This document shows, piece by piece, positions 35,122 through 43,277 of a DNA stretch of 64,000 nucleotides. The stretch spans positions 1 through 64,000 of the forward strand of contig CAJUIP010000021.1 of NCBI GenBank assembly GCA_910586315.1. The letters run 5' to 3'. The stretch comes from an uncultured Lachnospiraceae bacterium (GTDB lineage Bacteria; Bacillota; Clostridia; Lachnospirales; Lachnospiraceae). Numbering within the stretch: position 1 is the stretch's first letter; the number at the start of each line of letters is the position of its first letter. A program made the translations under genes and the position numbers. Under the pieces are notes generated by a model that was given only the letters and a program-made list of their open reading frames with translations, was not told the origin of the DNA and made no database searches.

Positions 35122-36612
35122 CTATTTCAAATTTGCCTTTGCATCAAACGCAAAGCCGTCGTCCAGCGGGAAAATCGGGCGCGGCACTTTCTCATAATGC
35201 AGCGTCTTTAAGTCCTCGTTCGTGCTGCCCTTCGTAAGAACCAGGATGGCACGTTTGGCGTAGGCCTCGTGGCCTTCGCCCAGATACCCCAGCTTGCAGA
35301 CCACAATCGCGGCTTCCTCCGGCTTCATTCCCATGGCCAGGTAAATTTCGGGCCCGGCATAGCCGACGTGCTTTTCGGCGATGATGATGTCAATGTTGTG
35401 GGTAGAGAAAACGGCGGCAGCTCCCTGGCTGCGTCCAAAGAGGGTTAAGTCCTCCACATAATTTTTAATGGTTCCGGTGGCCGTAATTGGAGAGGAGGTC
35501 TTTGTGTCAAATTTGGCGCCAAAGGTCAGCGTAAGCTCCTGTCCAACCTTTCCTTTGCAGGCCAGACAGGCTTCTGGGTCGTAAAAGCCGCCGTAAAGCA
35601 CCGGCTTCTTTAAGGCGGAAATCCGCGGATCCTCCAGCATGATTTTAAGGAATTCGGTTACGTCGGAGGAGGAGCCGGCGGTCGGGTTGTCTCCGGAATC
35701 GGAGAAGTAGACCGGCTGTATGCCCTTTTCGATAGATTCCATGGCGGCGTCGATGGCCTCCTTCTCGTGAAGCGCTTCTGTCTGGAAGCAGAACTCGTCC
35801 TTTTTGGACCACAGAAATTCCGCCAGACGGACGGCTTCTGCATTGGCCTGCTCTTTACTTTCCGCAACCACATGGACCGCCACAGAGCTGTCCTCGTTGT
35901 CGGCCCAGGGGAAACCCATCAGATAGGAAGCGGCCATGATGCCGGGCTTCTTTTCTGTTTCCCTCAGTTCGTGAATCAGGGTAATCATCGGCTCTACGGT
36001 CGTGGAGGACTGTTCCCCGGCGATCAGAATCGGGACGCGGACCCATGCCGTATGGGCTTTCACGCCATCCTCAAGGACGTGAATCGTCATGTTTGCCGCA
36101 TGTTCTCCGGTTTCATAGCAGTCCGTGTGGGGCGCGCATTTATAGCCGACGAAGCCGTTGCAGTTTTTGTGCATCCGGTCTGTCATTGTCGTATGCATAT
36201 CCAGGGAAGAGAAGATCGGAATATCAGGAAACAGAGCGCGGAGCTCTTCTAAAAGATAGCCCTCGGCCTCGCCTAATTTCTTAATCCGCATGGAGCCATG
36301 GAGGGAGAGGGTGATGGCATCGAAGGGTTTCTTTGCGTTCTCCCGTTTTGCGATTTCAATGATTTCTTTTTTGATTCCCTGGTAAAAGTCATAATCAACC
36401 TCTCCGTTGGGGACTGCCCGGCAGGAAACGCCCGGAACCACCTCATAGCCCGCATTCATAAGAGTTTTTACGACTCCGCTTAAGGAATCATTGGGGCGGA
36501 AATTCTGGAAAAATTCCTGCTCCCGGATTACGTTAAATTCCTTCTTTCCGGCAACAATCGGATTGAAGGAATTGGATTCATGATGCATCGCTGCAACGAA
36601 TACTCGCTTCAT
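35122..36612 (-). CDS. M81-family metallopeptidase (MlrC-like)
   Basis: 496 residues. It opens VFVAAMHHESNSFNPI and contains FSSLDMHTTM and SDSGDNPTAGSSSDVTEF, the zinc-binding signatures of MlrC, the enzyme that completes degradation of linearised microcystin. In Firmicutes these proteins are taken to act on unusual or D-amino-acid-containing peptides. The start at 36612 (MKRVF) follows GGAAAGG; 12 codons upstream are open. It is divergent from a peptide ABC importer with about 250 bases between starts, so the two probably share regulation. Confidence 0.87.
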   Translation of the reverse strand: MKRVFVAAMHHESNSFNPIVAGKKEFNVIREQEFFQNFRPNDSLSGVVKTLMNAGYEVVPGVSCRAVPNGEVDYDFYQGIKKEIIEIAKRENAKKPFDAITLSLHGSMRIKKLGEAEGYLLEELRALFPDIPIFSSLDMHTTMTDRMHKNCNGFVGYKCAPHTDCYETGEHAANMTIHVLEDGVKAHTAWVRVPILIAGEQSSTTVEPMITLIHELRETEKKPGIMAASYLMGFPWADNEDSSVAVHVVAESKEQANAEAVRLAEFLWSKKDEFCFQTEALHEKEAIDAAMESIEKGIQPVYFSDSGDNPTAGSSSDVTEFLKIMLEDPRISALKKPVLYGGFYDPEACLACKGKVGQELTLTFGAKFDTKTSSPITATGTIKNYVEDLTLFGRSQGAAAVFSTHNIDIIIAEKHVGYAGPEIYLAMGMKPEEAAIVVCKLGYLGEGHEAYAKRAILVLTKGSTNEDLKTLHYEKVPRPIFPLDDGFAFDAKANLK

Positions 36613-36772
36613 TTCTAATACCTTTCCTTTCACCTGCGTTTTTTTCATTTTACTACACCCCCTGTCCTTTGTAAATACAATTTGTCACGGCAGCATTTGT
36701 ATATATTGTATAGCTCCAAATGAAATGTAATAGGCAGAATATAAAAAAATAAAACATTTTTGTACAATACAG

Positions 36773-36801
36773 TTGTTAAATTATCACAAATAAGCTATAA
36801 T
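36773..36801 (+). promoter_or_regulatory. Strong sigma-A-type promoter of the dpp operon
   Basis: TTGTTA (36773-36778), 17-base spacer, TATAAT (36796-36801). A TTGTACAA palindrome lies just upstream at 36760-36767 and a TTGTA-AA-TACAA inverted repeat at 36669-36680, both possible regulator sites. Confidence 0.75.
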
Positions 36802-36806
36802 GAAAA

Positions 36807-36836
36807 CAGCCGATACTTTTGAAAAAGGGACGGCTG
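36807..36836 (+). promoter_or_regulatory. 5 prime leader hairpin of the dpp transcript
   Basis: CAGCCG (36807-36812) pairs with CGGCTG (36831-36836), starting at about the transcription start. It could protect the transcript or take part in regulation. Confidence 0.4.
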
Positions 36837-36864
36837 CAATCTTATTAGTAGAAAGGAAGGAATT

Positions 36865-38538
36865 ATGAGAAACAGAAAATTTATTTCACTTGCGCTGGCA
36901 GGAGCGATGGTTTTGAGCCTTGCCGCATGCGGCGGAAACAATTCCAGCCAGCAGGCCGGTACGACAGCAGCACCGGCAGCGCCTGCAGAGTCCACGACCG
37001 CGGACGCGGCGGCAGTTGAGGCATCTAAGGCGGCAAAGCAGGAGGCATCCACCGCAAAATCTGCGGATAACGACATTGTAGTTGCCGTTCAGGCAGATGC
37101 GACCCATTTGGATCCCCACGTTTCCAGCAACGGCGCGTCCAACCAGATTACAAATGAGATGTATGAGTGCCTGTTGAGCTTCGATGAAAATACCAACGTG
37201 ATTCCGATGTTGGCGAAGGAATGGTCTGTATCTGAGGACGGCTGCGCTTACACCTTTATTCTTAATGAGGGAATCAAGTTCCATGACGGCGAGCCCTTTA
37301 ACGCCGAGTCTGTAAAAGCCGTTTATGAGAGAGGCCTTGCGGATCCCAGCTTAACGCTTCAGAGAACCATCTCCGCGTGGGAGGACGTGGTTGTAGACAG
37401 CGAATATCAGGTTACAATCAAGTTAAAAGAACCCAACAATACTTTTGTCAATAAAATTACCCAGTTCCGCATCGTATCCCCGAAGGCGATGGCGATGGAG
37501 AATGCCAGCGATTACCTTGCAAAGAATTCCGCAGGAACAGGTCCCTTCGTCCTTTCCGAGCGTGTGGACGGCGGTTATACCAAGATGGTCCGCAACGAAA
37601 ACTACTGGAGAGAAGGCCCCGGCGTGGATTCCCTGACCTTCCAGGTTGTTCCTGAGGATGCTGCCCGTATCGCAATGCTTCAGACCGGCGAGGCCGATAT
37701 TATCTATCCGGTACCGGTAACGGACGTTTCCCTGATTGAGAATGATCCGTCCATCATTATTGACGTGGCTCCGGCAACTACATACCGGTATGTTACCTTA
37801 AACACCGAATGGGCCCTTCCGGATGGAAGAAAGCCGTTCTCCGACAAGAGAGTCCGTCAGGCCTGCAATTATGCGTTTGACAGCGAAGCCTATGCAAAGG
37901 TAGTATTTAACGGCTATGCAAAGGCTCCGACCTCCATCTTCTCCGATTCCATTCAGTACTTTGCCGAGCAGACTCCGTACACCGCGGACATCGCAAAGGC
38001 CAAATCCCTGATGGAGGAAGCAGGGTATGCGGATGGCTTCGATGTTGAGATTATCGTTGATAATACAACGGTTGAGCAGAAGGGCGCTACCTTTGTACAG
38101 CAGCAGCTTTCCCAGATCGGAATTAATGTAAAGCTTCTGCCCAATGAGTCCACTGCCAACGCAGAGAAGACAAGTGCTCCGCTTGAGAGCACAACTGTTC
38201 AGATGTGGTATGTAAACTGGGCTTCCGGCTCCTATGAGGCTGACGGCTCCATGAGAAACATCCTCCACGGAGAGAAGTTCCCGCCGAACGGCTACAATAC
38301 TGCATTCTGGAATAATGAAGAATTTAATCAGCTCCTTGACGATGCGTTAAAGATGTCTGATACAACAGAGATCGCAGACGCTTATGCAAAGGCACAGGCA
38401 ATCGCATGGGAGGAGTGCCCGTGGATCTTCTTAGGAAACGACAATACGATTAACGCATATAAGACCTATGTGACTGGTTTATTGTATAAGCCGGGCGGAG
38501 TTATGGTCTTCAGAACTGTCGGTCTGGATCACGAATAA
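36865..38538 (+). CDS. Peptide ABC transporter substrate-binding lipoprotein (DppA/OppA family)
   Basis: 557 residues. The signal peptide ends in the lipobox LAAC at about residues 20-23, followed by an Ala/Thr-rich linker. The SBP_bac_5 fold is seen as VAVQADATHLDPHVSS, YTFILNEGIKFHDGEPFNAESVK and SPKAMAMENASDYLAKNSAGTG. It delivers peptides or a related ligand to the permeases downstream. It has its own strong promoter and a hairpin after it. AAAGGAAGG precedes the ATG. The ligand is unknown; context points to small peptides. Confidence 0.92.
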   Translation: MRNRKFISLALAGAMVLSLAACGGNNSSQQAGTTAAPAAPAESTTADAAAVEASKAAKQEASTAKSADNDIVVAVQADATHLDPHVSSNGASNQITNEMYECLLSFDENTNVIPMLAKEWSVSEDGCAYTFILNEGIKFHDGEPFNAESVKAVYERGLADPSLTLQRTISAWEDVVVDSEYQVTIKLKEPNNTFVNKITQFRIVSPKAMAMENASDYLAKNSAGTGPFVLSERVDGGYTKMVRNENYWREGPGVDSLTFQVVPEDAARIAMLQTGEADIIYPVPVTDVSLIENDPSIIIDVAPATTYRYVTLNTEWALPDGRKPFSDKRVRQACNYAFDSEAYAKVVFNGYAKAPTSIFSDSIQYFAEQTPYTADIAKAKSLMEEAGYADGFDVEIIVDNTTVEQKGATFVQQQLSQIGINVKLLPNESTANAEKTSAPLESTTVQMWYVNWASGSYEADGSMRNILHGEKFPPNGYNTAFWNNEEFNQLLDDALKMSDTTEIADAYAKAQAIAWEECPWIFLGNDNTINAYKTYVTGLLYKPGGVMVFRTVGLDHE

Positions 38539-38546
38539 CAGATTTC

Positions 38547-38578
38547 GAAAACGGAGCGGTGTGAGCTGCTCCGTTTTC
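38547..38578 (+). terminator. Intercistronic hairpin after the peptide-binding protein gene
   Basis: GAAAACGGAGC (38547-38557) pairs perfectly with GCTCCGTTTTC (38568-38578), 11 pairs with a 10-base loop. It is a partial terminator or mRNA stabiliser, giving more binding protein than permease. Confidence 0.65.
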
Positions 38579-38595
38579 CTCAGGGAGGTATTTTA

Positions 38596-39516
38596 ATGGG
38601 GCGTTATATAGCAAGACGTTTGCTGGAAACAATTCCGCTTATGTTCGTCATTTCCATCTTCGTTTTTATGTTCATTCATCTTCTGCCCGGCGATCCGGCG
38701 AGAACTCTGGCCGGAGTAGAGGCGACTCCGGAGGAAATTGAGGCGGTTCGGGAGGAGTTTGGTTTAAACGATCCGCTGATCGTCCAGTACGTGGACTATA
38801 TTGTGGGATTGTTCCATGGAGATATGGGACGTTCCTTAAAGTCCAATATCCCGGTCAGCGAGCTGATCTGGTCCAGATTCCAGTTTACGATTCAGCTGGT
38901 GTTTGCGGGGCTCATATGGGCGCCGTTTCTTGGTATTTTTATTGGTGTCATGTGCGCCATCAAACGAGGGACCTGGGCAGACCTGGGAGGTATGCTTTTG
39001 GCGATCTGCGGCCTGTCGGCCCCGGGATTCTGGCTGGGACTTATGGGGATCCAGTTTTTCTCTGTAAAACTGGGTGCGCTCCCGTCGGCCGGTTTGGATT
39101 CCTGGAAGAGCCTGGTACTGCCGTCTCTTGTGATGGGTACCGGCATCATGGCCACACTGGCCAGATATTCCCGTTCCTCCATGCTTGAGACCCTGCGGGA
39201 AGACTATGTGCGTACCGCAAGGGCGAAGGGGCAGAAGGAGTCCATTGTTATGTTCCGTCATGCGTTCAAGAACTCTTTGATCCAGGTTGTCACGATCCTC
39301 GGCTTACAGATCGGCGGCCTCTTATCCGGTTCTGTAATTACGGAGACAATTTTCTCCATCCCGGGTATGGGACGTCTCCTCGTGGACTCCATCGCATATC
39401 GCGATTATCCGGCGATCCAGGGGTTATTAATGATCTTTGCCCTTCAGTATGTCCTCATTAACCTTGTGGTTGACGTATTGTACGGCGTGATTAACCCGAA
39501 GATCCGTTTCGACTAG
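38596..39516 (+). CDS. Peptide ABC transporter permease (DppB-like)
   Basis: 306 residues, six transmembrane helices. The N-terminal RRLLETIPLMFVISIFVF and HLLPGDPARTLAG are typical of DppB/OppB, and EDYVRTARAKGQKE is the ATPase-contacting EAA loop. It pairs with the next gene product to form the channel. GGGAGG precedes the ATG. Confidence 0.93.
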   Translation: MGRYIARRLLETIPLMFVISIFVFMFIHLLPGDPARTLAGVEATPEEIEAVREEFGLNDPLIVQYVDYIVGLFHGDMGRSLKSNIPVSELIWSRFQFTIQLVFAGLIWAPFLGIFIGVMCAIKRGTWADLGGMLLAICGLSAPGFWLGLMGIQFFSVKLGALPSAGLDSWKSLVLPSLVMGTGIMATLARYSRSSMLETLREDYVRTARAKGQKESIVMFRHAFKNSLIQVVTILGLQIGGLLSGSVITETIFSIPGMGRLLVDSIAYRDYPAIQGLLMIFALQYVLINLVVDVLYGVINPKIRFD

Positions 39517-39536
39517 AATTAAGAGGAGGATTAACA

Positions 39537-40454
39537 ATGTCAAATACTCAGAATGAACAGGTGAATACAAACCCCTCTTTTGAAGAGAATTATATTGACG
39601 AGAACGTCAGCGTCCAGACAAACAAAACAAAAGAGTTTATAAAAAAATTCATGAAGAGAAAGACGGCCGTTGTCGCCTTCGCCATCATGTGTTTCCTGCT
39701 TTTAATCGCAGTGGTGGGCCCGAGCATCGCGCCCTATCCGGCGGATGCTTATGACTATGACAACATTCTCGCCGGTCCCAGTGCCCGGCACTGGTTCGGT
39801 ACAGACCAGTTCGGCCGCGATATTTTCAGCCGTATTCTGGCAGGCGCACCTTTAACCCTCGGTGTTTCCTTATCATCCGTAATTGTAGGCGCCGCCCTCG
39901 GAACGGTGCTTGGCCTTCTTGCCGGATATTACGGCGGCTGGCTTGAGATGTTAGTCATGCGTGGAGCCGATGTTCTGTTCAGCTTCCCGGATATCCTTCT
40001 TGCCATTGCGATTGTGGCCCTTCTGGGACCTGGAATCATCAATGTGTTCATTGCCGTCGCCGTCTTTACGGTGCCAAGCTTCGCCCGTATCATGCGAAGC
40101 GCAACGCTGACCGTAAAGAATTCCCTTTATGTGGAAGTGGCGCGGAGCCTGGGATGCAAAGACGGACGAATCCTGTTCGTACATATTTTCCCGGGAACAC
40201 TCCAGTCCCTGATCGTAAACTTTACCATGAGAATCGGTTCTGCCATCATGGCTGCGTCCTCCCTGAGCTTTTTGGGCTTCGGCGCCAACGTAACGGATCC
40301 GGAGTGGGGCGCAATGCTGTCCCAGAGCCGCAGCTACTTAAACACCGCACCGCATATGGTATATCTGCCGGGTCTTGTAATCTTTATTACAGTCCTTGCG
40401 TTTAACCTTTTCGGCGATGGCTTAAGAGATACTCTTGACCCGAAGATCAAGTAA
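39537..40454 (+). CDS. Peptide ABC transporter permease (DppC-like)
   Basis: 305 residues. An N-terminal cytoplasmic stretch of about 40 residues precedes the first helix; HWFGTDQFGRDIFSRILAG is the DppC/OppC signature and LYVEVARSLGCKDGRILFVHIFPG the EAA loop. AGAGGAGG precedes the ATG. Located 20 bases after dppB. Confidence 0.93.
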   Translation: MSNTQNEQVNTNPSFEENYIDENVSVQTNKTKEFIKKFMKRKTAVVAFAIMCFLLLIAVVGPSIAPYPADAYDYDNILAGPSARHWFGTDQFGRDIFSRILAGAPLTLGVSLSSVIVGAALGTVLGLLAGYYGGWLEMLVMRGADVLFSFPDILLAIAIVALLGPGIINVFIAVAVFTVPSFARIMRSATLTVKNSLYVEVARSLGCKDGRILFVHIFPGTLQSLIVNFTMRIGSAIMAASSLSFLGFGANVTDPEWGAMLSQSRSYLNTAPHMVYLPGLVIFITVLAFNLFGDGLRDTLDPKIK

Positions 40455-40478
40455 ATCTGATATGGAAAGGAAACCAAT

Positions 40479-41459
40479 ATGCCACAGGAAGTATTACTTA
40501 GCGTAAAAGATTTACGCACGGAGTTTTTCTCAAGTAAAACCAGCAGTGTGACTGCGATCCATAATATTACCTTTGATATCTATAAGGGCGAGATCCTCGG
40601 ACTGGTAGGAGAGTCCGGCTGCGGAAAGAGCGTTACCTCCCTTTCCATCATGCAGCTTTTAAAGGATACGCCGGGCAAGGTTACAAACGGAAGCGCTGTT
40701 TTAGACGGCGTGGATTTAGTAAAGGCCGATGATGCCCAGATCCGGGACATCCGCGGCGGTAAAATGAGCATGATTTTCCAGGAGCCCATGTCGGCCCTGA
40801 ATCCATCCATGCGGATCGATAAGCAGATGGTGGAAACGATCTGCCTCCACCGTGATATGACAAAGGAGCAGGCGTTAGCCCATGCCGCGGATATGTTAAA
40901 AAAGGTTGGTATCCCGGATCCGCCGCGGGTACTGAAAAACTACCCCCATCAGCTGTCCGGAGGTATGTCCCAGCGTGTCATGATCGCCATGGCATTAAGC
41001 AACGATCCGAAGCTTCTGATTGCTGACGAGCCGACAACGGCCCTGGACGTTACCATCCAGGCCCAGATCCTCGATCTGATGAAGAAAATCCAGAAGGAGG
41101 AGAACTCCAGCATTCTGTTAATCACCCATGATCTGGGCGTGGTTGCGGAGATGTGTACCCGGGTTATCGTGATGTACGCCGGAAAAATCGTCGAGGAGGC
41201 TCCGGTGGAGACTCTGTTTGCCAATCCGTCCCACCCCTATACCCAGGGCCTTATCGCCTCTGTCCCGAAGCTGGGTTCCGGTGTAAAAGTGCTCCCCAGC
41301 ATTCCGGGAAGCGTTCCGGATTTGTCGTCCATGCCGACCGGATGCCGGTTCGCGCCGCGCTGTAAGTATGCGACGGATAAGTGCCGGGAGAAGGAGCCGG
41401 AGCTTGTCAATATCGGTGAGAACCAGAAATGCAGATGCTGGCTGAAGCAGGAAGGATAA
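40479..41459 (+). CDS. Peptide ABC transporter ATPase (DppD-like)
   Basis: 326 residues. Walker [10 protein letters not shown], signature LSGGMSQRV, Walker [14 protein letters not shown], and the C-terminal oligopeptide-transporter extension with [15 protein letters not shown], whose cysteines may bind an iron-sulfur cluster as seen in Dpp-type ATPases. AAAGGAAACC precedes the ATG. It works with the DppF-like partner. Confidence 0.93.
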   Translation: MPQEVLLSVKDLRTEFFSSKTSSVTAIHNITFDIYKGEILGLVGESGCGKSVTSLSIMQLLKDTPGKVTNGSAVLDGVDLVKADDAQIRDIRGGKMSMIFQEPMSALNPSMRIDKQMVETICLHRDMTKEQALAHAADMLKKVGIPDPPRVLKNYPHQLSGGMSQRVMIAMALSNDPKLLIADEPTTALDVTIQAQILDLMKKIQKEENSSILLITHDLGVVAEMCTRVIVMYAGKIVEEAPVETLFANPSHPYTQGLIASVPKLGSGVKVLPSIPGSVPDLSSMPTGCRFAPRCKYATDKCREKEPELVNIGENQKCRCWLKQEG

Positions 41460-41471
41460 GGGGAAATAATT

Positions 41472-42440
41472 ATGGAAAAGAACAAACTTCTTTCATTAAA
41501 AAATGTTTCGAAGACGTTCCCCGTGGGAAAAACCCTTCTGGGAAAACCAACGAAATTTGTCCATGCGGTGAACAATGTAAGCTTCGATGTCTATGAGGGG
41601 GAAACATTTTCAATTGTTGGCGAGTCCGGCTGCGGAAAGTCCACGACGGGACGCCTGATCAACCATCTTCTGATTCCGGATTCCGGAGAGGTCTGGTTCC
41701 AGGGAAAGGAAATCTCAAAGATTTCTCAGGATGAGATGCGCCCTCTGAGAAAAGACATGCAGATGATTTTCCAGGATCCGGCGGGAAGCTTAAATCCCCG
41801 TATGCGGGTTTCAGAGCTGATCGAGGAGCCGCTTTTAATCCATACGGATCTTGATAAAGAAGGCCGGATGAAAATCGTAAATGAGCTTTTGGGAATTGTT
41901 GGTTTGAGCGCAAAGCACGCACAGCGCTTCCCACACGAGTTTTCCGGCGGCCAGAAGCAGCGTATCGGCATCGCCCGTGCGCTGACGGTAAACCCGAAAT
42001 TAGTCATCGCCGACGAGCCCATTTCGGCCCTCGACGTTTCGATTCAGGCCCAGGTTTTAAACCTTCTGCACCGCCTGCAGGAAACCTATAAGCTGACCTA
42101 TGTGTTCATTTCCCATGACCTGTCGGTTGTTGAGATGATCTCTGACCGGATTGCGGTTATGTATCTGGGCTTTGTCGTGGAGACGGCTCCGAAGGATATG
42201 CTTTATAAGGGGCCGCTTCACCCCTACACAAAGGCCCTGCTTTCCGCCGTGCCGATTCCGGATCCGACGCTTCACAAAGAGCGGATCATCCTGGAGGGAG
42301 ATATCCCGTCCACAATCAACCTTCCAAAGGGCTGTCCGTTCGCCGCGCGCTGTAACCACTGTCGTCCGGAATGTCTGGAGAAGAGGCCGGAGCCAAAGGA
42401 AGTGGAGCCGGGACATGTAGTCGCCTGCCACCTCTATTAG
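41472..42440 (+). CDS. Peptide ABC transporter ATPase (DppF-like)
   Basis: 322 residues. Walker [12 protein letters not shown], signature FSGGQKQRIGIARAL, Walker B LVIADEPISALDVS and C-terminal GCPFAARCNHCRPEC. It starts 12 bases after the preceding stop behind AAGGGGA. The two ATPases complete a five-gene importer. Confidence 0.93.
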   Translation: MEKNKLLSLKNVSKTFPVGKTLLGKPTKFVHAVNNVSFDVYEGETFSIVGESGCGKSTTGRLINHLLIPDSGEVWFQGKEISKISQDEMRPLRKDMQMIFQDPAGSLNPRMRVSELIEEPLLIHTDLDKEGRMKIVNELLGIVGLSAKHAQRFPHEFSGGQKQRIGIARALTVNPKLVIADEPISALDVSIQAQVLNLLHRLQETYKLTYVFISHDLSVVEMISDRIAVMYLGFVVETAPKDMLYKGPLHPYTKALLSAVPIPDPTLHKERIILEGDIPSTINLPKGCPFAARCNHCRPECLEKRPEPKEVEPGHVVACHLY

Positions 42441-42500
42441 AAATTAGAAGCCGGACGGTTTCATTTATGTTATTGTAACAGAGAAGGAGAATAGTTAGTC

Positions 42501-43253
42501 ATGAATAAACCATTGATTGAGGCATGCGTGGATTCCTATCAGTCCTGCGTCAACGCCTGGAAGGGCGGCGCAGACCGCCTGGAGCTCTGCGCGCATCTTG
42601 CCATCGGCGGCTGCACGCCGTCTCCCATTGTGTTCCGCCAGGTACAGGAGGACTGCGATGGCATTAAGACCAACGTGTTAATCCGCCCCCGGTTCGGTGA
42701 TTTCCTTTACACCGAAAAAGAGATGGAGCTTATGTGCGAGGAAATTAAGGTTTTTAAGGATTTGGGCGCCAACGGCGTTGTCATCGGCGCGCTGACCCCC
42801 GAGGGAGAGCTGGATCTGGAGAAGATGAAGCGGATGATGGACTGCGCCGGAGGCATCGACGTGACGCTCCATCGCGCGTTCGATATGACAAGGGATCCGA
42901 TTGCCACCTTAGAGCAGGCCATCGAGCTTGGATGCAAAACGATTTTGACTTCCGGCCAGCAGAGCGATGTGGTGGCAGGAAAGGAGCTTCTGAAGGAGGT
43001 TTACGAAAAGGCGGCGGGCCGCATTGATATTATGGCCGGCTGCGGCGTAAAGAAATGGAACATTCAGGAAATTCACGATTATGCGGGAATTATCGTGTTC
43101 CATACGACCGGAAGAAAGGGCGCGCTGGACAGCGGAATGAAGTACCGGAAGAGCACCGTGGCTATGGGGCTGCCGAGCCTGTCCGAATATGAAATCTGGC
43201 AGACCGATGAACAGGAGTTCAGAGAGTGCGCCCAGATCGTTCATGCCTTTTAA
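42501..43253 (+). CDS. cutC: CutC-family protein
   Basis: 250 residues. A TIM-barrel protein with the CutC hallmarks EACVDSYQSCVNAWKGGADRLELC at the N-terminus and VTLHRAFDM and KTILTSGQ in the middle. CutC was named for copper tolerance, but the bacterial role is uncertain and copper binding is disputed. Here it is inside a peptide-import operon with no metal genes, which favours an enzymatic role in breakdown of the imported compound. GAAGGAGA precedes the ATG. Confidence 0.9.
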   Translation: MNKPLIEACVDSYQSCVNAWKGGADRLELCAHLAIGGCTPSPIVFRQVQEDCDGIKTNVLIRPRFGDFLYTEKEMELMCEEIKVFKDLGANGVVIGALTPEGELDLEKMKRMMDCAGGIDVTLHRAFDMTRDPIATLEQAIELGCKTILTSGQQSDVVAGKELLKEVYEKAAGRIDIMAGCGVKKWNIQEIHDYAGIIVFHTTGRKGALDSGMKYRKSTVAMGLPSLSEYEIWQTDEQEFRECAQIVHAF

Positions 43254-43277
43254 AAAAGATTTTAAGGAGAGAAAGCA

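Noticed and set aside
42470..42500. GTAAC/GTTA hairpin ahead of cutC as a member of the hairpin family
   Set aside because: Arms are only four bases and the loop contains the ribosome site; likely chance.
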